A DNA stretch of 64,000 nt from Nostoc sp. ATCC 53789 (GCF_009873495.1 NZ_CP046703.1:496001-560000); one strand, 5' to 3'. Numbered from the stretch's first letter, positions 8,711 to 17,106 are shown. The notes: a model not told the origin generated them from the sequence alone. Made by a program: numbers and translations.

Positions 8711-8801
8711 CAATACAGTTCAGTTAAGCATCTCTTTCTTCTCTCTGCGTTCTCTGCGCCTTGGCGGTTCGTTAAAAAAAATACTTTTCAAACAACCTTT
8801 T
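8711..8801. repeat. Solo/partial copy of the CAATAC MITE family
   Basis: Begins CAATACAGTTCAGTTAAGCA and follows the 10224-10361 element through 'TCTCTGCG...GTTAAAAAAAAT', then diverges. The right terminal repeat and target duplication seen in other copies are missing. It ends in CTTTTCAAACAACCT, resembling the TIR of the element at 36187-36442, so it may be a junction of two families. Confidence 0.55.
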
Positions 8802-8889
8802 AGGAAAAAGATTTAGAAAGAGGTTTTCCAGATGCCATGAAAAGTCAGTTCCCCAACATCTTGCAAAAATAACTTTTGCAAGATGTTTA

Positions 8890-10152
8890 TTACTTTAAAG
8901 GTAGAAAAATTTGTAAAGTCGTCCCTTTTTTTACTACACTTCTGAGACTAATCTGTCCCCCATGAGATTGAATTATTTGTTGAGCAATCGCTAACCCTAA
9001 ACCGAATCCTCCAGTTTTGCGAGAGCGTTTCTTATCTACCCGATAAAATCGCTCAAATATATATGGCAAATCATTTTTGGGAATCCCAATCCCATTATCT
9101 ATAACTTGAATTACAGCAGAATGAGACTGAGTAAATAAGTGCAACTGCACTTCTCCTCCAGCAGGAGTATATTTACAAGCATTATTAACTAAATTTACAA
9201 CTGCTTGATAAAGCAAGTTAGCATCACCAAGCACAGTTACACTGTTATTAGGTAATTTAGAAATTAAACTAATATGTTGTGCATCTTGGTGTGTGACATA
9301 ATCATTTGTTATCTGCACAAGTAAACTCTTGAGGTCAACTTCTTTTAGCGATTCGGTGGGTAATTGACCTTGAGAACGTGCTAGAAACAACAGATTAGTC
9401 ACCAGAATACTCATTGACTGGCCGATATCAAAAATCTTTTGGAAGCGTTGACGTTGCACCTCAAGGTCGGTAGATTTAGACAGAAAGCCAAACTGAGCAT
9501 TGCTAATAATTGCTGTCAAAGGCGATCGCAATTCATGGGAAGCATCAGCTGTAAACCGTTGCAGGTGATCGTAGCTGTGACGAATTGGTTGCATCGCTAG
9601 CCCTCCCAACCACCAACCAGTCAGGGCAATTGCACCCAAGGTAATCGGCACTGAAATCGCCAAAACTAGCCGAAATTCAGCTAAAGCACTTTCAATAGAT
9701 GTGATTGGCATCGCTGCTTGCATATAACCAATTAATAAACCATCCTGGTAAACAGGCAACGTTACCTGACGCAGCCATACTTTATCATTGGTTTTGATAG
9801 TATCAAATCCACCTAATACCGAAAGGCGATCGCTCGGAATCGTACCAAAAAATTGTACTAGTTGCTTTTGGTCATCATACCAACTTGCATACACTAATCC
9901 TATATCTGGCAATGGTTCTACCATGCTTCCCAATAATGGGACATGTTCCAAGTCTAGCTGTCGGCGACCATTGTATAGTTCTGACTTCACATTCGCCGCC
10001 ATCACACTGGTTTTTTTATACAGTAATATATCCAGTTCCTCTAACTCATCTATAACTTCCACATAGTAAACTACCGCCGCAAACCCAATTAAAATACTAC
10101 CCATTGTTAGGGTGAACCAACTTGCAAGATTGCGACGGCTACGGTTAAACAT
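8890..10152 (-). CDS. rppB: Sensor histidine kinase, RppB-like
   Basis: 420-aa membrane-bound histidine kinase, partner of the OmpR-type regulator upstream. TM1 (about residues 13-32), a periplasmic sensor loop (about 33-160), TM2 (about 162-185), then HisKA with the phospho-acceptor His206 (ASHELRSP) and HATPase_c with 'NLVNNACKY', 'DNGIGI' and 'GFGLGLAI'. It resembles the cyanobacterial RppB/NrsS kinases (redox or nickel sensing in Synechocystis). The exact stimulus here is inference. The ATG at 10152 is directly abutted by a mobile repeat: the A of the start codon is part of the element's TA duplication, and no Shine-Dalgarno is visible. Expression may therefore differ from that of the original operon. 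Confidence 0.87.
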   Translation of the reverse strand: MFNRSRRNLASWFTLTMGSILIGFAAVVYYVEVIDELEELDILLYKKTSVMAANVKSELYNGRRQLDLEHVPLLGSMVEPLPDIGLVYASWYDDQKQLVQFFGTIPSDRLSVLGGFDTIKTNDKVWLRQVTLPVYQDGLLIGYMQAAMPITSIESALAEFRLVLAISVPITLGAIALTGWWLGGLAMQPIRHSYDHLQRFTADASHELRSPLTAIISNAQFGFLSKSTDLEVQRQRFQKIFDIGQSMSILVTNLLFLARSQGQLPTESLKEVDLKSLLVQITNDYVTHQDAQHISLISKLPNNSVTVLGDANLLYQAVVNLVNNACKYTPAGGEVQLHLFTQSHSAVIQVIDNGIGIPKNDLPYIFERFYRVDKKRSRKTGGFGLGLAIAQQIIQSHGGQISLRSVVKKGTTLQIFLPLK

Positions 10153-10153
10153 A

Positions 10154-10407
10154 AGTAAGTTGGCACAATAAAATTAAACTATGTAAATAAAAATGAACTA
10201 AGCTAAAACCCTTATGCCTATTGCAATACAGTTCAGTTAACCATTTCTTTATTCTCTCAGTGTCCTCTGCGTCTCTGTGGTAGCCTGGGGCAAGCCGCTT
10301 TGCGTCTACGTAAAAAAAATTGACTTTGACAAAGAGTTTTAGCCTTAACTGAACCGTATTGATGCCTATTGCCTTATCCCAACGACAATTATTTACGCCC
10401 ACTTACT
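10154..10407. mobile_element. IS630-type MITE between rppB and rppA, itself interrupted
   Basis: Ends AGTAAGTTGGCACAATAAAA (left) and, reverse-complemented, AGTAAGTGGGCGTAAATAAT (right), flanked by TA at 10152-10153 and 10408-10409. The TIR resembles that of the IS630 element at 25461-26582 (AGTAGCTAGGCACAATTAAA). A 138-bp element of another family sits inside (10224-10361). Without it and its target duplication the MITE would be about 106 bp. Confidence 0.75.
10224..10361. mobile_element. CAATAC-family MITE with 10-bp target duplication
   Basis: 138-bp element with TIR CAATACAGTTCAGTTAA and right end TTAACTGAACCGTATTG (one mismatch). It is flanked by perfect 10-bp direct repeats ATGCCTATTG (10214-10223 and 10362-10371). 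The copy at 2464-2540 shows the empty site. No coding capacity. Confidence 0.85.
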
Positions 10408-10463
10408 TAACTTGTCATTGATCGTTGAAAGAAAAATTTCAAGGCTTCTAATTCTCAATTTAA

Positions 10464-11135
10464 TTATTGGGGATTTAAGCGATAGCCCATACCGTAAACT
10501 GTTTTAATCCAGTCTGCTGCACCCAATACTTGCAAGCGCTGTCGCAACTTGCGTACTAGGACAGTTAAAGCATTGCTTTCCGGTTCCATACCCCACTCCC
10601 ACAATGCCTCTTCAATCTGGTTGCGATTTAAAACCTGATTAGGATGACGCATCAGGTATTCTAATAATTTTGCTTCACGAGGAGATAATTCGACTTTTAC
10701 GTGACTTCGTTCTACATTTAATTCAGCTAAATCCAATTGCAAATCTGCTACCCGTAGACTATCTCCCTGCCAATTGGGGACTCTCCGCCCCAAAGCACGC
10801 ACCCGCGCCAAGAGTTCCACTAAGTCTGCGGGTTTGACTAAATAATCATCTGCTCCCGCATCTAAACCCATAACTTTATCAGGTGTGGTGTCTTTAGCTG
10901 TCAATATCAACACCGGTGCAGTTTTACCAGAGAGACGATACTGGCGACACAGACTTAAACCGCTAATTGTCGGTAACATCCAGTCTAAAATTAATAGATC
11001 GTAATGTTTTTGGGATATCAGCCACTGTGCAATTTCCCCATCTTCCGCAGCATCTACAATATATCCAGCTTCCGATAGAATACCTTGTAATGGTTCTAAT
11101 TGTTCAAAATCATCTTCTACTAATAATATCCGCAT
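10464..11135 (-). CDS. rppA: OmpR/PhoB-family response regulator, RppA-like
   Basis: 223-aa DNA-binding response regulator. The receiver domain (residues 1-115) has the acidic pocket Glu7-Asp8-Asp9, phospho-acceptor Asp51 (LILDWMLP), the Thr of LILTAK and the Lys of YLVKPAD. The C-terminal winged helix (about 125-222) has 'LSPREAKLLEYLMRHPNQVL' and 'VYGMGYRLNP', typical of the PhoB/OmpR class. It lies upstream of the rppB-like kinase in the same direction, but 311 nt of inserted repeat DNA separate the two genes. Similar to Synechocystis RppA/NrsR. Targets are not predictable from the window. The symbol is a family-level assignment. Confidence 0.88.
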   Translation of the reverse strand: MRILLVEDDFEQLEPLQGILSEAGYIVDAAEDGEIAQWLISQKHYDLLILDWMLPTISGLSLCRQYRLSGKTAPVLILTAKDTTPDKVMGLDAGADDYLVKPADLVELLARVRALGRRVPNWQGDSLRVADLQLDLAELNVERSHVKVELSPREAKLLEYLMRHPNQVLNRNQIEEALWEWGMEPESNALTVLVRKLRQRLQVLGAADWIKTVYGMGYRLNPQ

Positions 11136-11360
11136 ACAACTTTTGATGTAAATTCATTACAGGGGAATTTCCCGCACTATATTAATAAGAAGGAAGTCAA
11201 TTTTCTCTTATATGTTGTATTAGTACTATCCCAGGTTAAAAATTTAAAGTGTTCTACCAGAAGGCATATCATGAATGCGCCAATAGATAGTTTTTGGTAT
11301 TTATCACTCCGTAAGTATCAGACCAATTAGTATTATATATAAACTAAAAACTAAAATATT

Positions 11361-11990
11361 ATGCCTTATTTAAAACCACAGATTTTACTAATTATTCTAC
11401 CTATGATAGTACTAGGTATTGCCTTTTGGACTGGTAGTGATTTGTTAACAAAAAAAATATTAGGATTCTCTCATAGGACGCTGGATAAGTTGCAAGCTGA
11501 TACACTACCACAGGTGGAGCTAACACTTAATTTTACAGTGGTTGACATGAAAATAGAGAAAGAGCAAAAATTTACTCAAGTGAAGATTAAAACAGGAAAT
11601 TCTCTGCTAAAAAGGTTAGAAATTGAAATTCCTAACTCCAAAGTTACAGAAGTAGCGATCGCACAAAAGTTTGGACTATATCCTCAACAACAAGAATTGA
11701 AGCTTAATAAACAAATACAAGTAAAAATTCCTGTGATTTTAAAAGTAATCAAAGCTGAAATTGAAAAAAAGCAAGGACTTAGCTTTATTGAGGTTAGAAC
11801 CGCTAACAATACTCTACGGAAGTTGGATTTTGTGCTACCAGTCACTGAGATTAATATGGTAGAAGCAATGACTGCTAAGTTACTAAATTTGTCTCCTGAA
11901 GAAGTCAGAAAGCTAATACGGTATCAAGTTCAAAATCAATATTGGTTAAAACCTAAAATAAAGAAAGCCGCTAAAACTGAAATAATTTAA
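11361..11990 (+). CDS. Membrane-anchored protein with two internal repeats, unknown function
   Basis: 209 aa, not recognised as a named family. Residues about 7-28 are a hydrophobic signal anchor (ILLIILPMIVLGIAFW), leaving a basic domain outside the cytoplasm. Two similar units follow: one around residues 63-112 (IEKEQKFTQVKIKTGNSLLK... then AIAQKFGLYPQQQ) and one around 131-185 (IEKKQGLSFIEVRTANNTLR... then MTAKLLNLSPEEV). Each looks like two or three beta strands plus a helix. The gene is divergent from rppA with a 225-bp gap and could share a regulatory region with it. Codon use is AT-rich but ordinary for the window. It may be a periplasmic partner of the two-component system; that is conjecture from position only. 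Confidence 0.65.
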   Translation: MPYLKPQILLIILPMIVLGIAFWTGSDLLTKKILGFSHRTLDKLQADTLPQVELTLNFTVVDMKIEKEQKFTQVKIKTGNSLLKRLEIEIPNSKVTEVAIAQKFGLYPQQQELKLNKQIQVKIPVILKVIKAEIEKKQGLSFIEVRTANNTLRKLDFVLPVTEINMVEAMTAKLLNLSPEEVRKLIRYQVQNQYWLKPKIKKAAKTEII

Positions 11991-12028
11991 AATACCAATA
12001 ACGAATAAATTAGTAGAGACATATTAGT

Positions 12029-12098
12029 CAACACAGTTCAGATAAGACCAAAACACTTGTAGAGACGGCGATTTATCACGTCTCGTTGAACCGTATTG
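12029..12098. mobile_element. Short CAATAC-family MITE with 10-bp target duplication
   Basis: 70-bp element, left end CAACACAGTTCAGATAAG, right end GAACCGTATTG, interior a hairpin GAGACGGCGATTTATCACGTCTC. It is flanked by perfect 10-bp direct repeats ACATATTAGT (12019-12028 and 12099-12108). Confidence 0.8.
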
Positions 12099-12169
12099 AC
12101 ATATTAGTATAGGGGCGCAAAGTGCAATTTCGCGTTTCTACTAAGTAGATAGACATCATTAAATATAAA

Positions 12170-12352
12170 TTGACATCCTCACCGCCGTGAACGCACTCTT
12201 AAGAAGGAGTAATGAGTAATAAGTAATGAGTAAATACCCATTTTTAATCCACTCATTACTCATTACTCCTTACTCATTACTTTAAAGCCGTGCTGGATGG
12301 TTACTGAGCGTAGCCGAAGTAAACATGGGGTTTTAAACCCATTTTTTTGATA
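12170..12352. repeat. About 185-bp repeat, copy B (inverted relative to 5252-5442)
   Basis: Near-identical inverted partner of 5252-5442. It lacks one TACTTATT unit and differs at a few bases. The pair brackets about 6.7 kb containing the IS110 element, the GST-like gene and rppAB, and could support inversion of that block by recombination. Confidence 0.7.
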
Positions 12353-12359
12353 AACTCTT

Positions 12360-12425
12360 AGTTTGTAGTAAGCGATTTATCGCTCAGAGCAAGGATTATC
12401 AGGACTAAAGTCCTGACTACAAACT
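12360..12425. repeat. 66-bp element with AGTTTGTAGT ends
   Basis: Perfect 10-bp inverted ends AGTTTGTAGT / ACTACAAACT enclose two small hairpins (GCGATTTATCGC and AGGACTAAAGTCCT). Short folded repeat typical of Nostoc-type spacers. Confidence 0.65.
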
Positions 12426-12449
12426 TTAAATTTATTTATGCCTAGATAC

Positions 12450-13775
12450 TTAAAGTTGATTCCGCGCTTTTAATTGCAGATATCGCTCAACTACCTGATC
12501 GGCAATTTGATTTGCTGGTGCATCTAGTACTAATACACCTTTTTGTTTCAATTGAGCGAATGCGACTTGTCTTTGCATTAATAAATCGAGTGACACTGCA
12601 CGGGCATAAGCTTCTGTAACATTATCTGTAAAAGTATGTGCCAAATGGTCAACTTGTGGATCTCGGAGAGTAACACAAAATGGCAAATAGCGAGGCGCTA
12701 ATTTGGAGAGTGCAGCCAGGAGTTCTGTAGAGGCGGTGACATCAACTAAGTCGGTAATTACGACTACAAGCGCCCTGCGAGTTTGACGTTGCAAAACATT
12801 TGTTACCGCCCCCAAATAATCAGATTCAAATAATACTGGTTGAATTGGAGTGAGGCGATCAATTAGCTGATTTAAATGATGTTGACCGCGTTCTGGGGGA
12901 ATCCATGTGTGCATCTGGCGGTCAAATACACCAACACCCACGCGATCGCCTCGATGTAACCCCGCCAATGCTAAGGATAAGGTTGCATTCAAACCCCAGT
13001 CAAATCGCTGCAAGTTCTGCACCTTTGCAGTCATCAACCGTCCGCGATCGAGCAAGATTAGTAAAGTTTGTTCTTGTTCTGGTTCTAAAACCCTTACCAG
13101 TGGCGTTGCATTCCCATAAGCACCAACCCGACGGGCGGTAGCTTTCCAATCAATAAAGCGTAAATCGTCACCAGTGCGATAATTGCGTAGTTCGGCAAAC
13201 TCTGTACCAATACCAGTTTTGCGAGATTGGCGCATTGACCCTGATGATTGCAATGTTAAACGAATTGTGAGCGATCGCAATCCCACTAAATCAGGATAAA
13301 CTTTCACTGGCAGACTGTGGGAAATTTGCCAATCATCCCAAGCTAATCCCCAAATTCCCAATTGTCGAACTTGAATATTTCCCCAAGGAAACTCGCCGCG
13401 CTGTTTTGGGTTGACGGTATATGTCAATTCCTGAGTGGTATTACTGGGAATAATCGCTCGGTGTGTGGGCGCTGATACACCAAACCCTGTTGGGTAGTAA
13501 TCGCAGATTTCAATTAAGGCGTTGGTATTTGGCGATGTTACTTTTAGGATTACCGGATTATCGCGCCCAATGGATAACCGGGACGGTAATTCGCGGGTAA
13601 TTTGCACGCGAGAACGCCGCACCTGCAAGCCATCTGCAACCATCAATCCAAGAATTATGGCATCAAATAGCACAATGATAGCGATCGCTGCTTTAATGCT
13701 GAAAAAAAGGTATAGGATCGGGGCGATCGCTATACCTAAAACTATCAACATATAAACTCGTTTGGAAGGAAGCAT
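12450..13775 (-). CDS. DUF58 domain protein
   Basis: 441-aa membrane-anchored protein. Two hydrophobic segments at the N-terminus (about residues 8-25 and 28-46) are followed by a beta-rich region (about 55-160). The DUF58 core has the signature 'GTEFAELRNYRTGDDLRFIDWKATARR' (about 195-222) and a von Willebrand A-like domain beginning 'QTLLILLDRGR'. Such proteins are generally encoded with MoxR ATPases and transglutaminase-like proteins and are thought to act in assembly or chaperoning of envelope complexes. No moxR gene is visible here. It starts 28 bp after cmpD on the same strand, so it may be read through from the transporter operon. Specific function unknown. Confidence 0.82.
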   Translation of the reverse strand: MLPSKRVYMLIVLGIAIAPILYLFFSIKAAIAIIVLFDAIILGLMVADGLQVRRSRVQITRELPSRLSIGRDNPVILKVTSPNTNALIEICDYYPTGFGVSAPTHRAIIPSNTTQELTYTVNPKQRGEFPWGNIQVRQLGIWGLAWDDWQISHSLPVKVYPDLVGLRSLTIRLTLQSSGSMRQSRKTGIGTEFAELRNYRTGDDLRFIDWKATARRVGAYGNATPLVRVLEPEQEQTLLILLDRGRLMTAKVQNLQRFDWGLNATLSLALAGLHRGDRVGVGVFDRQMHTWIPPERGQHHLNQLIDRLTPIQPVLFESDYLGAVTNVLQRQTRRALVVVITDLVDVTASTELLAALSKLAPRYLPFCVTLRDPQVDHLAHTFTDNVTEAYARAVSLDLLMQRQVAFAQLKQKGVLVLDAPANQIADQVVERYLQLKARNQL

Positions 13776-13803
13776 TTTAGAAATTAGGAGAATGACGATT
13801 AGT

Positions 13804-14661
13804 TTAACCTACGTCATCATGTGCAAAGCGATTAAAGAGGAAATCTAAGGCATAATTGCGTAGTTGGTAGTATTGGGGATCTTCCATGATGCGGGCGCGA
13901 TCGCGGGGACGAGAAAAAGGAATTTCCATAACTTCGCCAATTTTCGCGTGTGGGCCATTGGTCATCATTACCAATTTATCTGCTAAAAATAGTGCTTCGT
14001 CGATGTCGTGGGTAATCATCAGCACTGTACAACGGTTATCGCCCCAAATTTTCAGCAATTCTTCTTGTAATTCTTCTTTGGTAATTGCATCCAGCGCCCC
14101 AAAAGGTTCATCTAAAATTAAAACTTTCGGACGAATCGCCAAAGCACGGGCGATAGAAACCCGTTGTCTCATCCCACCGGACATTTGCATTGGTTTCTTT
14201 TCCATTGCATCAGCCAGTCCCACCATTGCTAAGTGATCGCGCACGATCGCTCTTTTTTCGGCTTGTGGTTTGTTGGGATAAACGGCGTTAACAGCTAAAT
14301 AGATGTTTTCAAAAGCAGTCCGCCAAGGTAGCAGGGCATAGTTTTGGAAGACAACCATCCTGTCTGGGCCTGGTTTGGTAATGGGTTCTCCTTCGAGTAA
14401 GACTTGCCCGGAGGTGGGAAAGTTAAAACCGGATACCATATTTAACAGTGTCGATTTGCCACAGCCAGAGTGACCGATGACGCAAATAAACTCGCCCTGT
14501 TCAACGTTGAGATTAACGCCGTCTAGTACGGTGAAGGGGCCTGTCTTTGTGGGATAAACTTTGGTAACGTCTTTAATTTCTAGGAAAGGTCTGCGGCTGG
14601 TGGTTGCAGCTGCGAATGGTTTTCCTAGTGTGCTTGTAGCTGTTGAGTTGCGGTTTTGCAT
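13804..14661 (-). CDS. cmpD: Bicarbonate ABC transporter ATP-binding subunit
   Basis: 285-aa cytoplasmic ATPase of the nitrate/bicarbonate (NrtD/CmpD) type. Walker A GHSGCGKST, Q-loop 'VVFQNYALLPWRT', signature 'MSGGMRQRVSIARALA', Walker B 'VLILDEPFGALD' and the switch His in 'MITHDIDEA' are all present. The first about 28 residues are a low-complexity extension. It is the last transporter gene in the order A-B-C-D. A 443-bp gap with a 42-bp tandem array separates it from cmpC, where these genes are usually nearly contiguous. The choice of cmp over nrt rests on the CmpA features described for the substrate-binding protein and on the absence of nirA and narB next to the operon. Confidence 0.83.
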   Translation of the reverse strand: MQNRNSTATSTLGKPFAAATTSRRPFLEIKDVTKVYPTKTGPFTVLDGVNLNVEQGEFICVIGHSGCGKSTLLNMVSGFNFPTSGQVLLEGEPITKPGPDRMVVFQNYALLPWRTAFENIYLAVNAVYPNKPQAEKRAIVRDHLAMVGLADAMEKKPMQMSGGMRQRVSIARALAIRPKVLILDEPFGALDAITKEELQEELLKIWGDNRCTVLMITHDIDEALFLADKLVMMTNGPHAKIGEVMEIPFSRPRDRARIMEDPQYYQLRNYALDFLFNRFAHDDVG

Positions 14662-14730
14662 GGTATTTGGTATTTGGGGATTAAAAAGCTAAATGTAGGC
14701 GATGCGAAAATGAATATTCTGACCTAGAAG

Positions 14731-14790
14731 GGGAGAGGCTTTGAATATCCCCCTTCCCTACAAGGGAAGGGGGTAGGGGGTTAGGTCTTT
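14731..14790. repeat. Purine/pyrimidine-rich hairpin repeat
   Basis: GAAGGGGAGAGGCTTTGAATA followed by the hairpin CCCCCTTCCCTacaAGGGAAGGGGG and TTAGG. Same family as the repeats around 3499-3720 and 51690-51772. Confidence 0.65.
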
Positions 14791-14824
14791 TGCTGATTTT
14801 TTCAGATGATATAAAAAGTCAGAT

Positions 14825-15053
14825 CATTAACGGAGATAAAAGGTGGATTCATCCAGTTCAAATACTCATTAACGGAGATAAAAGGTGGATTCATCCAGTT
14901 CAAATACTCATTAACGGAGATAAAAGGTGGATTCATCCAGTTCAAATACTCGTTAACGGAGATAAAAGGTGGATTCATCCAGTTCAAATACTCGTTAACG
15001 GAGATAAAAGGTGGATTCATCCAGTTCAAATACTCGTTAACGGAGATAAAAGG
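14825..15053. repeat. 42-bp tandem repeat array inside the cmp operon
   Basis: Five full 42-bp units (starts 14825, 14867, 14909, 14951, 14993) and a partial sixth (15035), each beginning C(A/G)TTAACGGAGATAAAAGG. The first three units read CATTAACGG, the last three CGTTAACGG, showing block-wise expansion. Because 42 is a multiple of three, stop-free frames appear on both strands, but there is no sign of translation. Not a CRISPR: there are no spacers. Confidence 0.92.
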
Positions 15054-15104
15054 TTCGCGTGTGATGTGCTACTTCTCCCACTCCCTCTTTCTCTCACGAC
15101 TTTT

Positions 15105-17105
15105 TTATGACGCGAGTCTCCTTCTCGGTGCATCAAGAACAACTTCCGCGACTGAAAAATCACGTTTAATTTTCAAGTTGTTGAGATAAGCGATCGGATC
15201 ATCGGCGTTAAAGGGAGTACCATCGAACAGTTGAATCGGTTGGCGAATATAGCTAATATCCAAACCTAATTCTCGTGCGGCGGTGCTGAAAACACGCACT
15301 CGACACACCCGTTCAACAACTTCTACCCAATTTCTGGGGAAAGGAGTATCACCCCAACGCGCCAATTGACTCATAATCCAAATTTGTTCGGTGCGACTAG
15401 GACGGTTGATGGCAGAATCGGAATAGAACTGGAGATGGGCATAGTCTCGCAATGGATGGTCTAAGTCACAGGTGAGACTATCTGGATCTTCGAGTTGAAT
15501 GTATTCTAAATCAGTGCTGACATAATCTCGCCCTGCTAAAATTTGCCGAATTTCTTGGGTATTTTCGGGATTTGCACAATAATGGCAAGCTTCTAACAAT
15601 GCTTTAGTCAAGGCGATATGCGTATTTGGATAATTTTCTGCCCAATCTTCCCGCACACCAAGAACTTTACCGGGGTGTCCCAGCCAAACTTCTAAATCGG
15701 TAGCGATGGTAAAGCCAACATTTTCCACAGCAGCGCGGTAGTTCCAAGGTTCGCCTACGCAGTAACCATCAATGCTTCCAGCTTTGAGGTCGGCTACCAT
15801 CTGCGCTGGGGGAATGGTCTTCATATCCACATCGCTATCGGGGTCAATTCCACCAGCCGCTAGCCAGTAACGCAGCAACAAGTTGTGCATCGATGCGGCG
15901 TGTACTACTCCCATTGTGTGCCGTTGGTCACGGGTGCGAAGCAGGTATCTTTTGAAGTCTGATAAGGTTTGTACACCTTGGTCGAGAAAGCGTTTTGCCA
16001 AGGTGATGGCGTTACCGTTGCGAGTCATGGTAAGGGCGGTGACAACGGGCAGAGGTTGGTTATTATGTCCTCCCAAAGTTAACCACATCGGCATCCCTGA
16101 AGGCATTTGAGCCGCATCTAAGTAACCACCACTTATGCCATCTTCTATACCCCGCCAGCTACTTTCCCGCACCAGGTTAACTTCATCTAAACCATGTTTG
16201 AGAAAGAAGCCTTTTTCTTTAGCAACTGCTAAAGGGGCGCAAGCTGTCAGAGGTAAAAAGCCAATTTCTAGGTTAACTTTTTCTAATCCATGACGGGCAA
16301 CGTCGGCAGTTTTCCGCGCCCGAATTTTTTTGATTCGTTTTTGCTGATTGAGGAAGTAAATCATCTCACTCCGCAAGCTGTAGTAGCTGGGATGTTCTAC
16401 CACTTCCATCCGCTTGCGGGGTCTGGGAATATCCACTTCTAAAATGTCACCAATTTTAGATTCGGGGCCGTTGGTTAACATCACAATTCTGTCAGATAAC
16501 AGCACGGCTTCATCGACATCATGTGTCACCATTACGGCGGTAACTTGATTTTCTTCGCAAATTTGCATCAGTTGTTCTTGCAAATTGCCGCGTGTGAGTG
16601 CATCCAACGCACCAAAGGGTTCATCTAGCAAGAGTAATTTGGGACGAATCGCTAAGGCGCGGGCGATCGCAACTCGCTGTTTTTGTCCACCTGATAACAT
16701 CCCCGGTTGTTTGTCAGCATGGGGACGCAAACCCACCATATTTATATGTTTTTCGATAATGGCGTTGCGTTCAGCTGCGGGTAAACCTTTCATTACTGAG
16801 TCCACAGCGAGGGCAATATTTTCTCTTACCGTCCGCCAAGGTAATAAGGAATAATTTTGGAACACCACCATCCTATCTGGGCCAGGTTTGGTGATTTTTT
16901 GTCCTTCAAGAGTGACAAGACCCTCAGTAGGCAAATCCAAACCCGCAATCATATTTAATAGGGTGGATTTACCGCAACCGGAGTGACCAATCAAAGAAAC
17001 GAATTCTCCTTTTTTAATTTGGAGGTCGATTCCTTTGAGGGCGATATATTTGCCACCACCAGTTAATTCAAAAACTTTTTCAATTTGATCGACAGCTACG
17101 AACAT
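15105..17105 (-). CDS. cmpC: Bicarbonate ABC transporter ATPase fused to a substrate-binding-like domain
   Basis: 666 aa. Residues about 1-255 are an ABC ATPase (Walker A GHSGCGKST, signature 'LSGGQKQRVAIARALA', Walker B 'LLLLDEPFGALD', 'VTHDVDEA'). Residues about 280-650 resemble the substrate-binding protein itself ('LEIGFLPLTACAPLAVAKEKGFF...', 'YWLAAGGIDPDSDVDMKTIPPAQMV', 'YCVGEPWNYRAAVENVGFTIATDLEVW'). This fusion is diagnostic of NrtC/CmpC, where the C-domain acts as a cytoplasmic regulatory ligand sensor (nitrate inhibition was shown for NrtC). At the position where CmpA has Glu274 this domain has Lys480 (HPGK), as in nitrate-binding NrtA. It sits between the permease and cmpD. The start ATG at 17105 is preceded by simple ATTAGTC-type repeats. 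Confidence 0.87.
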   Translation of the reverse strand: MFVAVDQIEKVFELTGGGKYIALKGIDLQIKKGEFVSLIGHSGCGKSTLLNMIAGLDLPTEGLVTLEGQKITKPGPDRMVVFQNYSLLPWRTVRENIALAVDSVMKGLPAAERNAIIEKHINMVGLRPHADKQPGMLSGGQKQRVAIARALAIRPKLLLLDEPFGALDALTRGNLQEQLMQICEENQVTAVMVTHDVDEAVLLSDRIVMLTNGPESKIGDILEVDIPRPRKRMEVVEHPSYYSLRSEMIYFLNQQKRIKKIRARKTADVARHGLEKVNLEIGFLPLTACAPLAVAKEKGFFLKHGLDEVNLVRESSWRGIEDGISGGYLDAAQMPSGMPMWLTLGGHNNQPLPVVTALTMTRNGNAITLAKRFLDQGVQTLSDFKRYLLRTRDQRHTMGVVHAASMHNLLLRYWLAAGGIDPDSDVDMKTIPPAQMVADLKAGSIDGYCVGEPWNYRAAVENVGFTIATDLEVWLGHPGKVLGVREDWAENYPNTHIALTKALLEACHYCANPENTQEIRQILAGRDYVSTDLEYIQLEDPDSLTCDLDHPLRDYAHLQFYSDSAINRPSRTEQIWIMSQLARWGDTPFPRNWVEVVERVCRVRVFSTAARELGLDISYIRQPIQLFDGTPFNADDPIAYLNNLKIKRDFSVAEVVLDAPRRRLAS

Positions 17106-17106
17106 A

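Larger units (their letters stand above)
11991..12449. other. Repeat-packed intergenic region
   Basis: 459 bp consisting almost wholly of repeats: a 70-bp CAATAC-type MITE (12029-12098), the long repeat copy B (12170-12352) and a short element with perfect 10-bp ends (12360-12425). No gene. Confidence 0.7.

Noticed and set aside
10145..10402. 85-codon minus-strand frame between rppA and rppB
   Set aside because: Entirely within the IS630-type MITE and its nested insertion.
14825..15053. Possible CRISPR array
   Set aside because: Units are directly contiguous with no unique spacers and no cas genes in the window.
14790..15110. Stop-free frames on both strands over the 42-bp array (peptides repeating RWIHPVQI and NWMNPPFIS)
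   Set aside because: They exist only because the unit is 42 nt; both strands are open and there is no SD, so they are repeat artefacts.
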